A model generated the notes under the pieces. That model was given only the letters and a program-made list of their open reading frames with translations. It did not search any database and had not been told where the DNA came from. From Nitrospirota bacterium (GTDB lineage: Bacteria > Nitrospinota_A > UBA7883 > JACRGQ01): 6,936 nt of DNA. Made by a program: the position numbers and the translations under genes. Position 1 is the first letter of the stretch, and every line of letters begins with the position of its first letter. Of the stretch, positions 1-6,279 are shown piece by piece. The stretch lies in assembly GCA_024275775.1 (NCBI GenBank), contig JAJRYM010000085.1:1-6936 (forward strand), read 5' to 3'.

Positions 1-1
1 A

Positions 2-2272
2 AAAATCAATCTAATTCCTAAGGCGGCCTCTACCGGGGTGAGCGCTTTAGGAGTGACGCTGTCGCAGGAAGCAAGCCTTACCTTCGATTATGGGTTTAAA
101 CCTCAATTCACCACAGAAGTTGCCTTTGGAAAAACTCTTGGCGTTACAACATCCCTGGAATCTTTAAAACTTGAGGCATCCGGCACACTATTTTTCGATG
201 CCTTAGCCACATACAAATTTAGCGGTGCAAAAACCATAGGAGTAACCGGAAAACGCCTTGCCAAGGTTAACATCCAGCTCAATTATTTAGTTGGTCCAGT
301 CCCTGTGGTTCAGGATGTTTCAGTAGAGTTCTTGGCGGATCTTACACTAGATGTTTCATCTTCTCTGGATATCTCCTCCGGACTCTCTATTAGCAAAAAA
401 GTATCTGTAGGGCTGGAATACACGCAGTCCGGCGGGTGGAAAAAAATTGATGGTTCGGGATATAGCAATACCGTTACATTCGATATAATTGCACAAGGCA
501 CCGTGGTTGGCGAGTTGTCTATATACCCGGAAATTTCAACGACATTCTACAAAGCGGCATCAACCAGCCTGGTCGTTAAGCCGGGTGTTAAATTAGATGC
601 GAGCGCTAGGTTTGTTCCACCCCCGGTTGAGTTGACCAAGTTTGATGTTATCGGGTATATAGATAGTTATGTAACAGCAAAGCTCAAAATTTTCAGCGTA
701 ACCTTGGTTGATTGGAAGAGCAACACAAAAAGGCTATATTCATACACCTTCTTCACCTTGCCGTCAGTCTCTTATACAACGGCGCCAACTACATCTGCTA
801 CCGATCGGGATACCCAATATTCTATCCTTGTCACAGATGGGTCTAATAATACTGTCCCATCGTCAAATATTTCATGGTCTGCCAGCCCAAGCTCCGGAAT
901 AGCCATAACTCCTTCCGCAGATGGAAACTCGGCGACTATTAATTGTTCAACCGCCGGAACATACGATATAACGGTACAGGTTTACGGGAAGGGGCTACTC
1001 GGTATAGCAGGAAAACAAACCACCAAAGTCTCTACCATTTTTTTACCAGTTCTTCCAGCCCCAACCGGCCTCTCTGCTACCGCCGGAGACGGGCAGGCGG
1101 ACGTAAGCTGGAGCGCGGTTACCGGCACCGATTCATACAACATCTATTGGTCGACTTCCCCCGGCGTTACCCCTTCAACCGGCACGAAGATAACCGGCGT
1201 TACATCGCCATACAGCCATACCGGTCGCACCAACGGTACGACTTATTACTATATCGTTACGGCGGTAAATGCCGGAGGCGAAGGTTCTGCTTCCGCCGAG
1301 GTTATCGCAACGCCGACCGTAACCGTAACGGTAAGGAAGGTGCCGGATACGGGGCAGACGACGAAATATTCACTGGTGTTCGGCCTTGACAGCGACTACC
1401 TTATCAACCCGCCGTCCTATACCGATAATAACGACGGGACGATAACCGATAATGTCACCTCCCTGATGTGGCAAAAACAGGATGACGGTTTAACTCATAA
1501 CTGGTACGAAGCTACAGGCACGGCGGACGCGACGTATAACCCGGGCGGCGGCACAAACGTATGCGGTTCACTGAACACAGGCGGTTATAACGACTGGCGT
1601 CTGCCAAATGAATTTGAACTGATGGCCATTGCCAACTATGGAACCTTCAATCCTGCTATAAACAGTACCTATTTCCCGAGTATCGTTTCGGACGCCTACT
1701 GGTCGTCGGTCCTCACCGTCTACGATACTTCCACGTGGGCGTGGCGTGTGGATTTCTACAGTGGGCAGATCGCCGAGGGCGGTAAGTCGAGCAACTTCTA
1801 TGTCAGGTGCGTTCGTGGTACAGCATCAAGCGCGCAGAGTTTCACCGATAACGGCGACGGCACGGTGACGGATAATGTAACCATGCTGATGTGGCAGAAG
1901 TGCAGTAAAGGGCAGGCTAACGACGCCTCCTGCAGTGGTACGGCTACAACCTCCAGTAGTACGGCCACAACCTCCAACTGGGAATCGGCGATAACCTACT
2001 GCGAGAATCTTACATTGGCCAATTATACAGACTGGCGTTTGCCGAATGTAAAGACATTGAAGTCGATAATGGATAATACAACCTTCAATCCTGTTATAAA
2101 CAGTACCTATTTCCCGAGTACCGTTTCGAGCTACTACTGGTCGGCCACTACCAGCGCTTACAATACTTCCCTCGGGTGGGTGTGGGGTGTGGATTTCTAC
2201 TATGGCGGCGCCTACGGCTTCTTAAATCAGTCGGGCAACGGCTATGTCAGGTGCGTTCGCGGGGGACAGTGA
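2..2272 (+). CDS. Large surface/adhesin-like protein with Ig-like, fibronectin III and two tandem DUF1566 modules (5'-partial)
   Basis: The frame is open from the left window edge with no stop before it, so the true start and any signal peptide lie upstream; a GTG at 38 is only an internal valine. The 744 residues counted from that GTG divide into a beta-rich, Ser/Thr/Val-rich region (about 1-245), an Ig-like segment (about 245-335), a fibronectin type III module (about 340-427, with the WSAVTGTDSYNIYW core) and two DUF1566/Lcl C-terminal modules (about 461-594 and 602-742). Each module opens with a TDNxDGTxTDNVTxLMWQK signature, contains DWRLPN, and closes with YVRCVRG. DUF1566 domains adopt a C-type-lectin-like fold and commonly sit at the ligand-binding end of secreted proteins; export and binding are inferred here. 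Base composition changes near 1050, suggesting modular assembly. There is no anchor or sorting motif at the C-terminus, which ends GGQ. The ligand is unknown. The family call is firm; adhesion is a guess. Confidence 0.88.
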   Translation, partial: KINLIPKAASTGVSALGVTLSQEASLTFDYGFKPQFTTEVAFGKTLGVTTSLESLKLEASGTLFFDALATYKFSGAKTIGVTGKRLAKVNIQLNYLVGPVPVVQDVSVEFLADLTLDVSSSLDISSGLSISKKVSVGLEYTQSGGWKKIDGSGYSNTVTFDIIAQGTVVGELSIYPEISTTFYKAASTSLVVKPGVKLDASARFVPPPVELTKFDVIGYIDSYVTAKLKIFSVTLVDWKSNTKRLYSYTFFTLPSVSYTTAPTTSATDRDTQYSILVTDGSNNTVPSSNISWSASPSSGIAITPSADGNSATINCSTAGTYDITVQVYGKGLLGIAGKQTTKVSTIFLPVLPAPTGLSATAGDGQADVSWSAVTGTDSYNIYWSTSPGVTPSTGTKITGVTSPYSHTGRTNGTTYYYIVTAVNAGGEGSASAEVIATPTVTVTVRKVPDTGQTTKYSLVFGLDSDYLINPPSYTDNNDGTITDNVTSLMWQKQDDGLTHNWYEATGTADATYNPGGGTNVCGSLNTGGYNDWRLPNEFELMAIANYGTFNPAINSTYFPSIVSDAYWSSVLTVYDTSTWAWRVDFYSGQIAEGGKSSNFYVRCVRGTASSAQSFTDNGDGTVTDNVTMLMWQKCSKGQANDASCSGTATTSSSTATTSNWESAITYCENLTLANYTDWRLPNVKTLKSIMDNTTFNPVINSTYFPSTVSSYYWSATTSAYNTSLGWVWGVDFYYGGAYGFLNQSGNGYVRCVRGGQ
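1643..1816 (+). repeat. Lectin-core repeat, copy 1 (DGR variable-region-like)
   Basis: This is the C-terminal core of the first DUF1566 module. Positions 1643-1690 match 2081-2128 at 46 of 48 bases, and 1799-1815 are identical to 2243-2259. Between these anchors the copies differ at scattered codons. Several paired codons here and in copy 2 could each derive from AAC, AAT or AAG by change at adenines: GAC/AGC, GCC/TAC, AGT/TAT, AAG/CAG, AGC/GGC and TTC/GGC. That pattern is expected of variable regions rewritten by adenine-specific mutagenic retrohoming. Some differences (GCG/GTG, TCG/GCC) do not fit a natural AAY template, so drift also contributes. Confidence 0.6.
1938..1979 (+). repeat. Short in-frame tandem repeat, 2 x 21 bp
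   Basis: Two 21-base units lie head to tail (1938-1958 and 1959-1979). Their first 18 bases differ at one position (GGCT versus GGCC). They encode a Thr/Ser/Ala-rich stretch, GTATTSS followed by STATTSN, near the front of the second DUF1566 module where the first module has an unrelated sequence. It looks like a recent slippage duplication in a surface loop. Confidence 0.6.
2081..2260 (+). repeat. Lectin-core repeat, copy 2 (DGR variable-region-like)
   Basis: This is the C-terminal core of the second DUF1566 module, at the very end of the protein, where DGR variable regions usually lie. It is offset 438 bases from copy 1 at its left anchor and 444 at its right anchor, so it carries two extra codons. 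The codons between VDFY and YVRCVR are mostly NNC/NNT (TAC, TAT, GGC, GCC, TAC, GGC, TTC, AAT, GGC, AAC, GGC). No clear hairpin follows the stop codon, and no template repeat copy is present in the window. Confidence 0.6.
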
Positions 2273-2277
2273 GCCGA

Positions 2278-2493
2278 TTATTTGATTATTTGGCCATTTG
2301 ATTTTTTTGGTATCCGGCGCCATGCAACGGCAGAAAGAGGGGCGGACGCGATTTTATAGTAACCGCGGAGCCGCGCGCAACCCCGTTCATTTCCTTGCGA
2401 AGCTGTCCTGCATCGGCGGGTATGGCACGCCTGCCCAGCTCCACACAAAAATTGCTCAATCTCTTCCAATGTCCGAATCTGTGCCTCATCCAT
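2278..2493 (-). CDS. Short ORF, possible remnant of an integrase-type transposase
   Basis: An ORF of 71 codons reads leftward from the ATG at 2493-2491. A strong AGGAGG lies at 2506-2511. It directly abuts an upstream in-frame ATG at 2505, too close to serve it, and stands 12 bases from the ATG chosen here, which is rather long. The first residues, MDEAQIRTLEEIEQFL, resemble, from memory, the N-termini of some integrase-core transposases. After that the sequence becomes Cys/Arg-rich (CHTRRCRTASQGNERG) and does not resemble that family, while a neighbouring frame reads more smoothly (ELGRRAIPADAGQLRKEMNG), suggesting a frameshift or a truncation joined to other sequence. It converges tail to tail with the upstream surface-protein gene, 5 bases apart. 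No inverted repeats of an insertion sequence were found around it. It may be a decayed fragment or a chance ORF. Confidence 0.3.
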   Translation of the reverse strand: MDEAQIRTLEEIEQFLCGAGQACHTRRCRTASQGNERGCARLRGYYKIASAPLSAVAWRRIPKKSNGQIIK

Positions 2494-2568
2494 ATCTATT
2501 ATCATCCTCCTATGATGAACAGACTCATCACTGTTTCAGACTCATTTCATATTGGAAAAGGCTGAAAG

Positions 2569-2598
2569 TTGACAATTTATATGCCGATAAGATACGAT
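2569..2598 (+). promoter_or_regulatory. Candidate sigma70-type promoter
   Basis: A perfect TTGACA -35 box (2569-2574) is followed after 18 bases by TACGAT (2593-2598), which matches four of six bases of the -10 consensus. Transcription would start near 2605, in the gene-poor stretch ahead of the structured segment and rny. It is the best promoter-like match I noticed there, but a single match of this quality can arise by chance. Confidence 0.3.
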
Positions 2599-2632
2599 GA
2601 AGCCGTTAATTTAATGGTGAGAATGTGTAATG

Positions 2633-2647
2633 CCTGAAAAATTCAGG
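2633..2647. other. Small perfect hairpin
   Basis: CCTGAA (2633-2638) and TTCAGG (2642-2647) form a 6-bp stem with an AAA loop. A T-run (2664-2669) lies 16 bases downstream, too far for a classical intrinsic terminator. Its role is unknown; it sits just before the larger structured segment. Confidence 0.3.
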
Positions 2648-2673
2648 TGTTACAAGTTTTGAAATTTTTTGTT

Positions 2674-2996
2674 CCGGACGGGAACGAAAGAGGTATTTTG
2701 ATAGTTTTTTTCAGGTTGTGGCTGTTAGTGGCCGAATTGCCGGCTCTGTTTACCGGCTTGCACGTCTGTTTCACAAGAAGACAACATCTTCCGGCGGAAA
2801 AGTGTTTGAATTTTCGATTCAACACAGAATGTTACATGCCGATAAAAAGGGTATCGGTTCATTCTTTTCCTTTAGTCCGGAAAATGTTTTTCGCACCGTG
2901 GGGAATCGCATGGAAGGAAAAAAATCCATTCGATTTCCCGGCAGACTCGCCCCGACTTTCCTGAAATCTCTCTGAAAATATCTCTCTTCCGTCCGG
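2674..2996 (+). ncRNA. Candidate structured noncoding RNA or long rny leader (unidentified family)
   Basis: The two ends pair over about 28 bp: 2674-2681 with 2989-2996 (8 bp), 2683-2684 with 2987-2988, 2689-2699 with 2975-2985 (11 bp including one G-U), and 2709-2715 with 2960-2966 (7 bp), separated by small internal loops. Inside are further hairpins: 2739-2743/2753-2757, 2802-2811/2817-2825 (9 bp with one bulge), 2839-2844/2852-2857, and 2900-2913/2926-2939 (13 pairs around one mismatch). The two wobble pairs noted, G2693-U2981 and G2903-U2936, would be C-A mismatches on the other strand, which favours plus-strand RNA. Several ORFs cross it but none resembles a protein. It is too long for typical 6S RNA and lacks the RNase P, tmRNA and SRP signatures. 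A miniature inverted-repeat element with 25-bp imperfect ends is the main alternative, although no clear target duplication is visible. Confidence 0.4.
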
Positions 2997-3024
2997 TTTA
3001 AACCATAACGGTGCGATGCCGTTA
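2995..3024 (+). promoter_or_regulatory. Palindrome and hairpin just upstream of the rny ribosome binding site
   Basis: A perfect 10-bp palindrome, GGTTTAAACC (2995-3004), overlaps the end of the structured segment. It is followed by a 6-bp stem, TAACGG/CCGTTA (3006-3011 with 3019-3024), with a 7-base loop. The stem ends 4 bases before the AGGGAG ribosome binding site (3029-3034). It has no T-run, so it is not a terminator. It could affect ribosome access or transcript stability; its function is inferred from position only. Confidence 0.3.
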
Positions 3025-3042
3025 GACTAGGGAGACGCAGAT

Positions 3043-4596
3043 ATGAACGTAACAACGATTTATGTTCTTATAGGATTCGGCTCTTTCATCGGTGGTTTTC
3101 TTCTTAAATTGGCCATAGAAGCCGGAAAAATCACCAAAGCCAGACAAAAAGCCGAACAGATTATCCAGAACGCCCGCAAGGAAGGTTCCAACATCAAGCG
3201 GGATGCCATTCTCGAATCCAAGGAAGCGATTCTGAAGGTCAGGAATGAATTCGAGAAAGAGATGCGCGAGGCCAAGAGGGATCTGATGGGCCAGGAGCGC
3301 CGGCTACAACAGCGGACGAGCGGTTTAGACAGGAAATTCGACCAGCTTGACCAGCGTGAAAAGGAGCTTCAGCGCCGGGAAAAAGAACTGAGACGACAAC
3401 AGGAAAAAGCCGGCAACGCGGAAAAACGTTATCAAATAATGATAGACGAGCAGTTGAAAAAACTGGAGATTATTTCCATGATGACCCGCGAAGAGGCTAA
3501 AGAGGAGCTGAAAGCCCAGCTTCTTCAGGAAGCCAGAAACGAATGCGGCCTGCTTATGAAAAAAATCGAGGAAGACGCCTCCGCCAAGGCGATGCACAAG
3601 GCCCAGAAAGTTATAGGGCTGGCCATACAGAGATGCGCCGCGGATACGATAGCCGAATCGACCGTTTCCATCGTCCAGCTTACCGGCGATGAAATGAAAG
3701 GCAGAATAATCGGAAGAGAAGGCAGAAATATCAAGGCGCTCGAAATGGCGACTGGTGTAGACCTGATAATAGACGATACCCCGGAGGCCGTTATTCTTTC
3801 ATCCTACGATCCGATTAAACGCGCAACCGCCAAAATGGCTCTGGAAAGGCTCATAGCGGACGGCAGAATCCATCCGGCCAGAATCGAGGATATGGTCGTA
3901 AAGGTTAAAAAGGAGATTGAGCGTTCCGTGCAGGAAGCCGGAGAGAAAGCGGCCATTGAAGTAGGATGCGACAATATTCATCCTGAAATCATCAAGCTTC
4001 TTGGCAGACTCAAATACCGCACATCCTATTCCCAGAATGTCCTGCTTCATTCCAAGGAGGTTGCTTTTCTATGCGGCATGATGGCCGCGGAGCTGGGGCT
4101 TGACCTGAAGATAGCCAGAAGAGCCGGCCTGTTGCATGATATCGGAAAAGCCACGAGCCACGAGGTTGAAGGCGGGCACGCCGAAATAGGCGGCGACCTC
4201 GCCCGCAGGTATAACGAAAAACCGATAATAGTAAACTCCATCGCCTCCCATCATGAGGATGTGGAAGCGGAATCCGTTATCGCTACGCTCGTCGCGGCGA
4301 GCGACGCGCTTAGCGCTTCCCGCCCCGGCGCCAGAAGCGAAATGCTGGCGGCCTATATCAAACGGCTGGAAAAGCTGGAAGCGATAAGCAATTCGTTCAA
4401 CGGTGTTGATAAGACGTTCGCGATACAGGCCGGCCGGGAGATAAGAGTTTCGGTTGTGCCGGAAACAATCGACGACGGCAAAGCTTATCTGCTTGCGAAA
4501 GATATCGCCAAAAAGATAGAAAACGAGATGGTCTATCCGGGCGAAATAAAGGTTACGGTTGTGCGCGAAACAAGAGTAACCGAGTTCGCTCGGTAA
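3043..4596 (+). CDS. rny: Ribonuclease Y (membrane-anchored endoribonuclease)
   Basis: RNase Y initiates decay of many mRNAs by endonucleolytic cleavage at the inner face of the membrane. At 517 residues this is the usual family length. The domain order is complete: an N-terminal transmembrane helix (about 5-22), a long highly charged coiled coil (about 25-190, rich in E, K, R and Q), a KH RNA-binding domain with GRIIGREGRNIKALE from residue 220, and an HD phosphohydrolase domain with H336, the H365-D366 pair in LLHDIGKA, the ASHHED histidines, and D421 in AASDALSASRPGAR. The C-terminal segment ends near VRETRVTEFAR. The start ATG follows AGGGAG with an 8-base spacer. The ymdB-like gene follows after 15 bases on the same strand, as in the ymdA-ymdB pairing of Bacillus subtilis, so co-transcription is likely. 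The leader upstream is long and structured, leaving room for post-transcriptional control. No catalytic residue appears to be missing. Confidence 0.97.
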   Translation: MNVTTIYVLIGFGSFIGGFLLKLAIEAGKITKARQKAEQIIQNARKEGSNIKRDAILESKEAILKVRNEFEKEMREAKRDLMGQERRLQQRTSGLDRKFDQLDQREKELQRREKELRRQQEKAGNAEKRYQIMIDEQLKKLEIISMMTREEAKEELKAQLLQEARNECGLLMKKIEEDASAKAMHKAQKVIGLAIQRCAADTIAESTVSIVQLTGDEMKGRIIGREGRNIKALEMATGVDLIIDDTPEAVILSSYDPIKRATAKMALERLIADGRIHPARIEDMVVKVKKEIERSVQEAGEKAAIEVGCDNIHPEIIKLLGRLKYRTSYSQNVLLHSKEVAFLCGMMAAELGLDLKIARRAGLLHDIGKATSHEVEGGHAEIGGDLARRYNEKPIIVNSIASHHEDVEAESVIATLVAASDALSASRPGARSEMLAAYIKRLEKLEAISNSFNGVDKTFAIQAGREIRVSVVPETIDDGKAYLLAKDIAKKIENEMVYPGEIKVTVVRETRVTEFAR

Positions 4597-4611
4597 AGCC
4601 GGAAAGATCTG

Positions 4612-5400
4612 ATGAGAATTCTTTTCGCGGGGGATGTTATCGGCCGGATAGGCCGGGATACCCTGAAGGCGCATATTGCCAAGACAATAGACTATTACAG
4701 GATAGATTTCGTAATCGCCAACGGCGAGAATCTGGCCGGCGGGTTCGGCCTGACGAGAGGCACAGCCAACCAGATGTTTCAGGCGGGTGTGGACGTGCTT
4801 ACCACCGGCAACCACGTTTGGGATAAAAAAGAGGCTTTAAATCTTGTAAACGACGACGAGAGAATACTCCGGCCGCACAATTACCCGCCTTCTAACGTTC
4901 CCGGCACGGGAGCTAGAATTTACGAGAAGAACGGTTTCAAAATAGGTGTGCTTAATCTCATGGGGCGGGTTTTCATGCACGCTTACGACGACCCTTTCAG
5001 ATCCGCCGATACAGCGCTTGAGTGGATGAAAAATGAGGCCTCGGTGGTGATAGTCGATTTTCACGCGGAGGCGACATCCGAAAAACAGGCCTTGGGATAT
5101 CATCTCGATGGTCGGGTAACGGCGGTTCTTGGAACGCATACCCATGTGCAGACCGCCGATGAAAGAATACTGCCGGGTGGAACGGCCTACCAGACGGATG
5201 TCGGGATGGTCGGGCCGGTCGATTCGGTTATAGGCTTAAGAAAGGACGAGGCGTTAAAGAGGTTTCATACCCTTATCCCCCACCGGTTTATCGAAGTCGC
5301 CAAGGGTGAGGGCGTTATGTGCGCTGTTATAATAGAGGCCGATGACAAAACGGGACGCGCCAAATCTATCTCCCGCATTCAGTTAAAGCATACCTGCTGA
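4612..5400 (+). CDS. ymdB: YmdB-family (TIGR00282) metallophosphoesterase, 2',3'-cyclic nucleotide phosphodiesterase
   Basis: YmdB proteins are dinuclear-metal phosphodiesterases that hydrolyse 2',3'-cyclic nucleotides; in Bacillus subtilis the enzyme affects biofilm and motility programmes. The 262 residues match the usual length. Family metal ligands are visible in order: D8 in AGDVIGRIGR, E39 and N40 in ANGEN, N67-H68 in TTGNHVWD, H151 in VDFHAE, and H176 and H178 in GTHTHVQTAD. The conserved TDVGMVGPVDSVIG segment follows. The ATG is preceded by GGAAAG at 4601-4606 with a 5-base spacer. The gene lies 15 bases behind rny. RNA cleavage can yield 2',3'-cyclic ends or nucleotides that this enzyme could process, but a direct functional link is inference. 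The gene ends 6 bases from the convergent channel gene, and no terminator hairpin fits in the gap. The substrate in this organism is not proven by sequence. Confidence 0.93.
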   Translation: MRILFAGDVIGRIGRDTLKAHIAKTIDYYRIDFVIANGENLAGGFGLTRGTANQMFQAGVDVLTTGNHVWDKKEALNLVNDDERILRPHNYPPSNVPGTGARIYEKNGFKIGVLNLMGRVFMHAYDDPFRSADTALEWMKNEASVVIVDFHAEATSEKQALGYHLDGRVTAVLGTHTHVQTADERILPGGTAYQTDVGMVGPVDSVIGLRKDEALKRFHTLIPHRFIEVAKGEGVMCAVIIEADDKTGRAKSISRIQLKHTC

Positions 5401-5406
5401 GAGAGG

Positions 5407-6180
5407 TCAGCCTCCTTCCGTTTCTATGTGAATAGTCCGCCCGCAATGCTTGCAGTGGGTGGCGTCGTAATCGTGGCGAAGAAGACCGCAGTCGGGGCAT
5501 TCATAATGAACTTTCGAGGGGCGGATAATATCTCTGGCCAATTTTACGAAAAGTGTTATCCCGAAAACCATAATCAGAATAGCCACCAGCTTCCCCGTGG
5601 AGCCGTGCAGTGTGATATCGCCGAACCCCGTGGTTGTCAGGGTTGTAAGGGTGAAATATAGGGCGTCCACATAGCTGTTTATCGAGTCGTTCTTGTCGGC
5701 CTGCATTACGAAAACGATATCGGTCATGATGAAAATGAACACGAAAAGGTTCAGGCTGGAAGTGACGACATCTTCGTTCTTCTTGAACCAGCTATTGGGG
5801 GTTTCAAGCACTGTAAGGAACCGGTACGTGCGCAATATTCTGAGCGATCTTACCACCCGCAAAAACCCGAAATTGCCTATCAGCACCGGCGTGAAGAGCG
5901 AAGCGATAACTATCAGGTCAAGAAGGTTTATCAGGCCGAAGAAAAAGGATATCCGTCTGTCCGCAACCCATAATCGCCCCAGATATTCCGCTAGAAACAG
6001 ACAGCCGAAAAAGATTTCCATCGCATGAAAAGTGATATCGATTTCGATAGCGGGCTCGAGCAGAAAAAGAAATATCGCAAGTATGTTAACGACCAGCAGG
6101 AAGCGGTTGAAAAGAAGCCCGTTCTTGCCCTTCCCTTGGAAGAGCTCTCTGAGTCTTGATTTATACGAGGCTTTACTCAT
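5407..6180 (-). CDS. Voltage-gated potassium channel-like protein (6TM) with C-terminal zinc ribbon
   Basis: This 257-residue inner-membrane protein has a Kv-type plan. Hydrophobic segments S1 (about 27-43), S2 (about 52-68) and S3 (about 82-98) are followed by an S4 voltage sensor with arginines every third residue (R108, R111, R114, R117, R120). Then come S5 (about 140-160), a pore helix, a selectivity filter TTTGFGD (182-188, compare TVGYGD) and S6 (about 197-215). F replaces Y in the filter, a substitution known in some K+ channels. After S6 is a short cytoplasmic tail with a zinc ribbon, CPDCG and CKHCG (C228, C231, C243, C246), in place of a longer ligand-binding domain. The start codon has no clear Shine-Dalgarno; a TATAAA lies on the minus strand at 6200-6195, which would give a very short leader. 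It converges on the ymdB-like gene with 6 bases between the stops. K+ selectivity is family inference. Confidence 0.9.
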   Translation of the reverse strand: MSKASYKSRLRELFQGKGKNGLLFNRFLLVVNILAIFLFLLEPAIEIDITFHAMEIFFGCLFLAEYLGRLWVADRRISFFFGLINLLDLIVIASLFTPVLIGNFGFLRVVRSLRILRTYRFLTVLETPNSWFKKNEDVVTSSLNLFVFIFIMTDIVFVMQADKNDSINSYVDALYFTLTTLTTTGFGDITLHGSTGKLVAILIMVFGITLFVKLARDIIRPSKVHYECPDCGLLRHDYDATHCKHCGRTIHIETEGG

Positions 6181-6194
6181 AAAGTGAATCTCAT

Positions 6195-6200
6195 TTTATA
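6195..6200 (-). promoter_or_regulatory. Possible -10 box for the channel gene
   Basis: TATAAA on the minus strand matches five of six -10 consensus bases and lies 14 bases ahead of the channel ATG. No good -35 box sits 16-18 bases further upstream. If it is used, the 5' leader would be under 10 bases, which fits the lack of a visible ribosome binding site. Confidence 0.2.
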
Positions 6201-6218
6201 TCCAAACCGCGCCGATTG

Positions 6219-6232
6219 AAATGACTTCATTT
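6219..6232. promoter_or_regulatory. 14-bp palindrome in the divergent intergenic region
   Basis: AAATGA and TCATTT flank a 2-base centre, giving a near-contiguous inverted repeat in the 99-base gap between the channel and protease genes. Its placement between two divergent starts suits an operator for a dimeric regulator. AT-rich palindromes of this size also occur by chance. It overlaps a TTGAAA (6216-6221) that could be a -35 element for the protease gene, although no good -10 follows. Confidence 0.25.
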
Positions 6233-6279
6233 ATTTCCTTAAACAGCTTATCCTGCCGGAGGAAAGGAGGAAAGTTTTT

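Noticed and set aside
943..1389. Plus-strand ORF of 148 codons inside the surface-protein gene
   Set aside because: It is an Arg/Tyr-rich out-of-frame reading of the Ig-like and fibronectin III region, with no start signal or domain.
2743..2757. SRP (4.5S) RNA, from CTCTGTTTACC at 2745-2755
   Set aside because: This 11-base match to E. coli 4.5S RNA is not followed by the required GGAAGGAAGCAGCC-type apical loop at the right distance, so it is coincidence.
2298..2975. Plus-strand ORFs at 2298-2600, 2647-2964 and 2718-2975
   Set aside because: None has a good ribosome binding site or protein-like composition. They overlap one another in different frames and cross the structured segment.
2674..2996. 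6S RNA (ssrS) ahead of rny
   Set aside because: The long closing stem with internal loops is reminiscent of 6S RNA, but 323 bases is far beyond the usual length of about 180-200, and I see no single central bubble with one apical arm.
2640..3000. RNase P RNA on the minus strand
   Set aside because: The minus strand has GGAAAGTCGGGGC (complement of 2949-2961), one base off the conserved GGAAAGTCCGGGC, and an ACAGAGCCGGC similar to the 3' signature. The central conserved elements of the family are absent and the wobble pairs favour the plus strand.
2273..3042. DGR template repeat or reverse transcriptase downstream of the lectin gene
   Set aside because: I scanned for a copy of the TATGTCAGGTGCGTTCG anchor and for AAC-rich runs and found none; no RT motif (such as YxDD) appears in any credible ORF of the window.
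4069..4815. Long minus-strand ORF of 248 codons opposite rny and the ymdB-like gene
   Set aside because: It lies entirely antisense to two well-supported conserved genes and has no recognisable domain; it is a shadow of their codon bias.
5398..5409. Terminator between the convergent ymdB-like and channel genes
   Set aside because: Only six bases separate the stops, and no stem with a T-run on either strand was seen around the junction.
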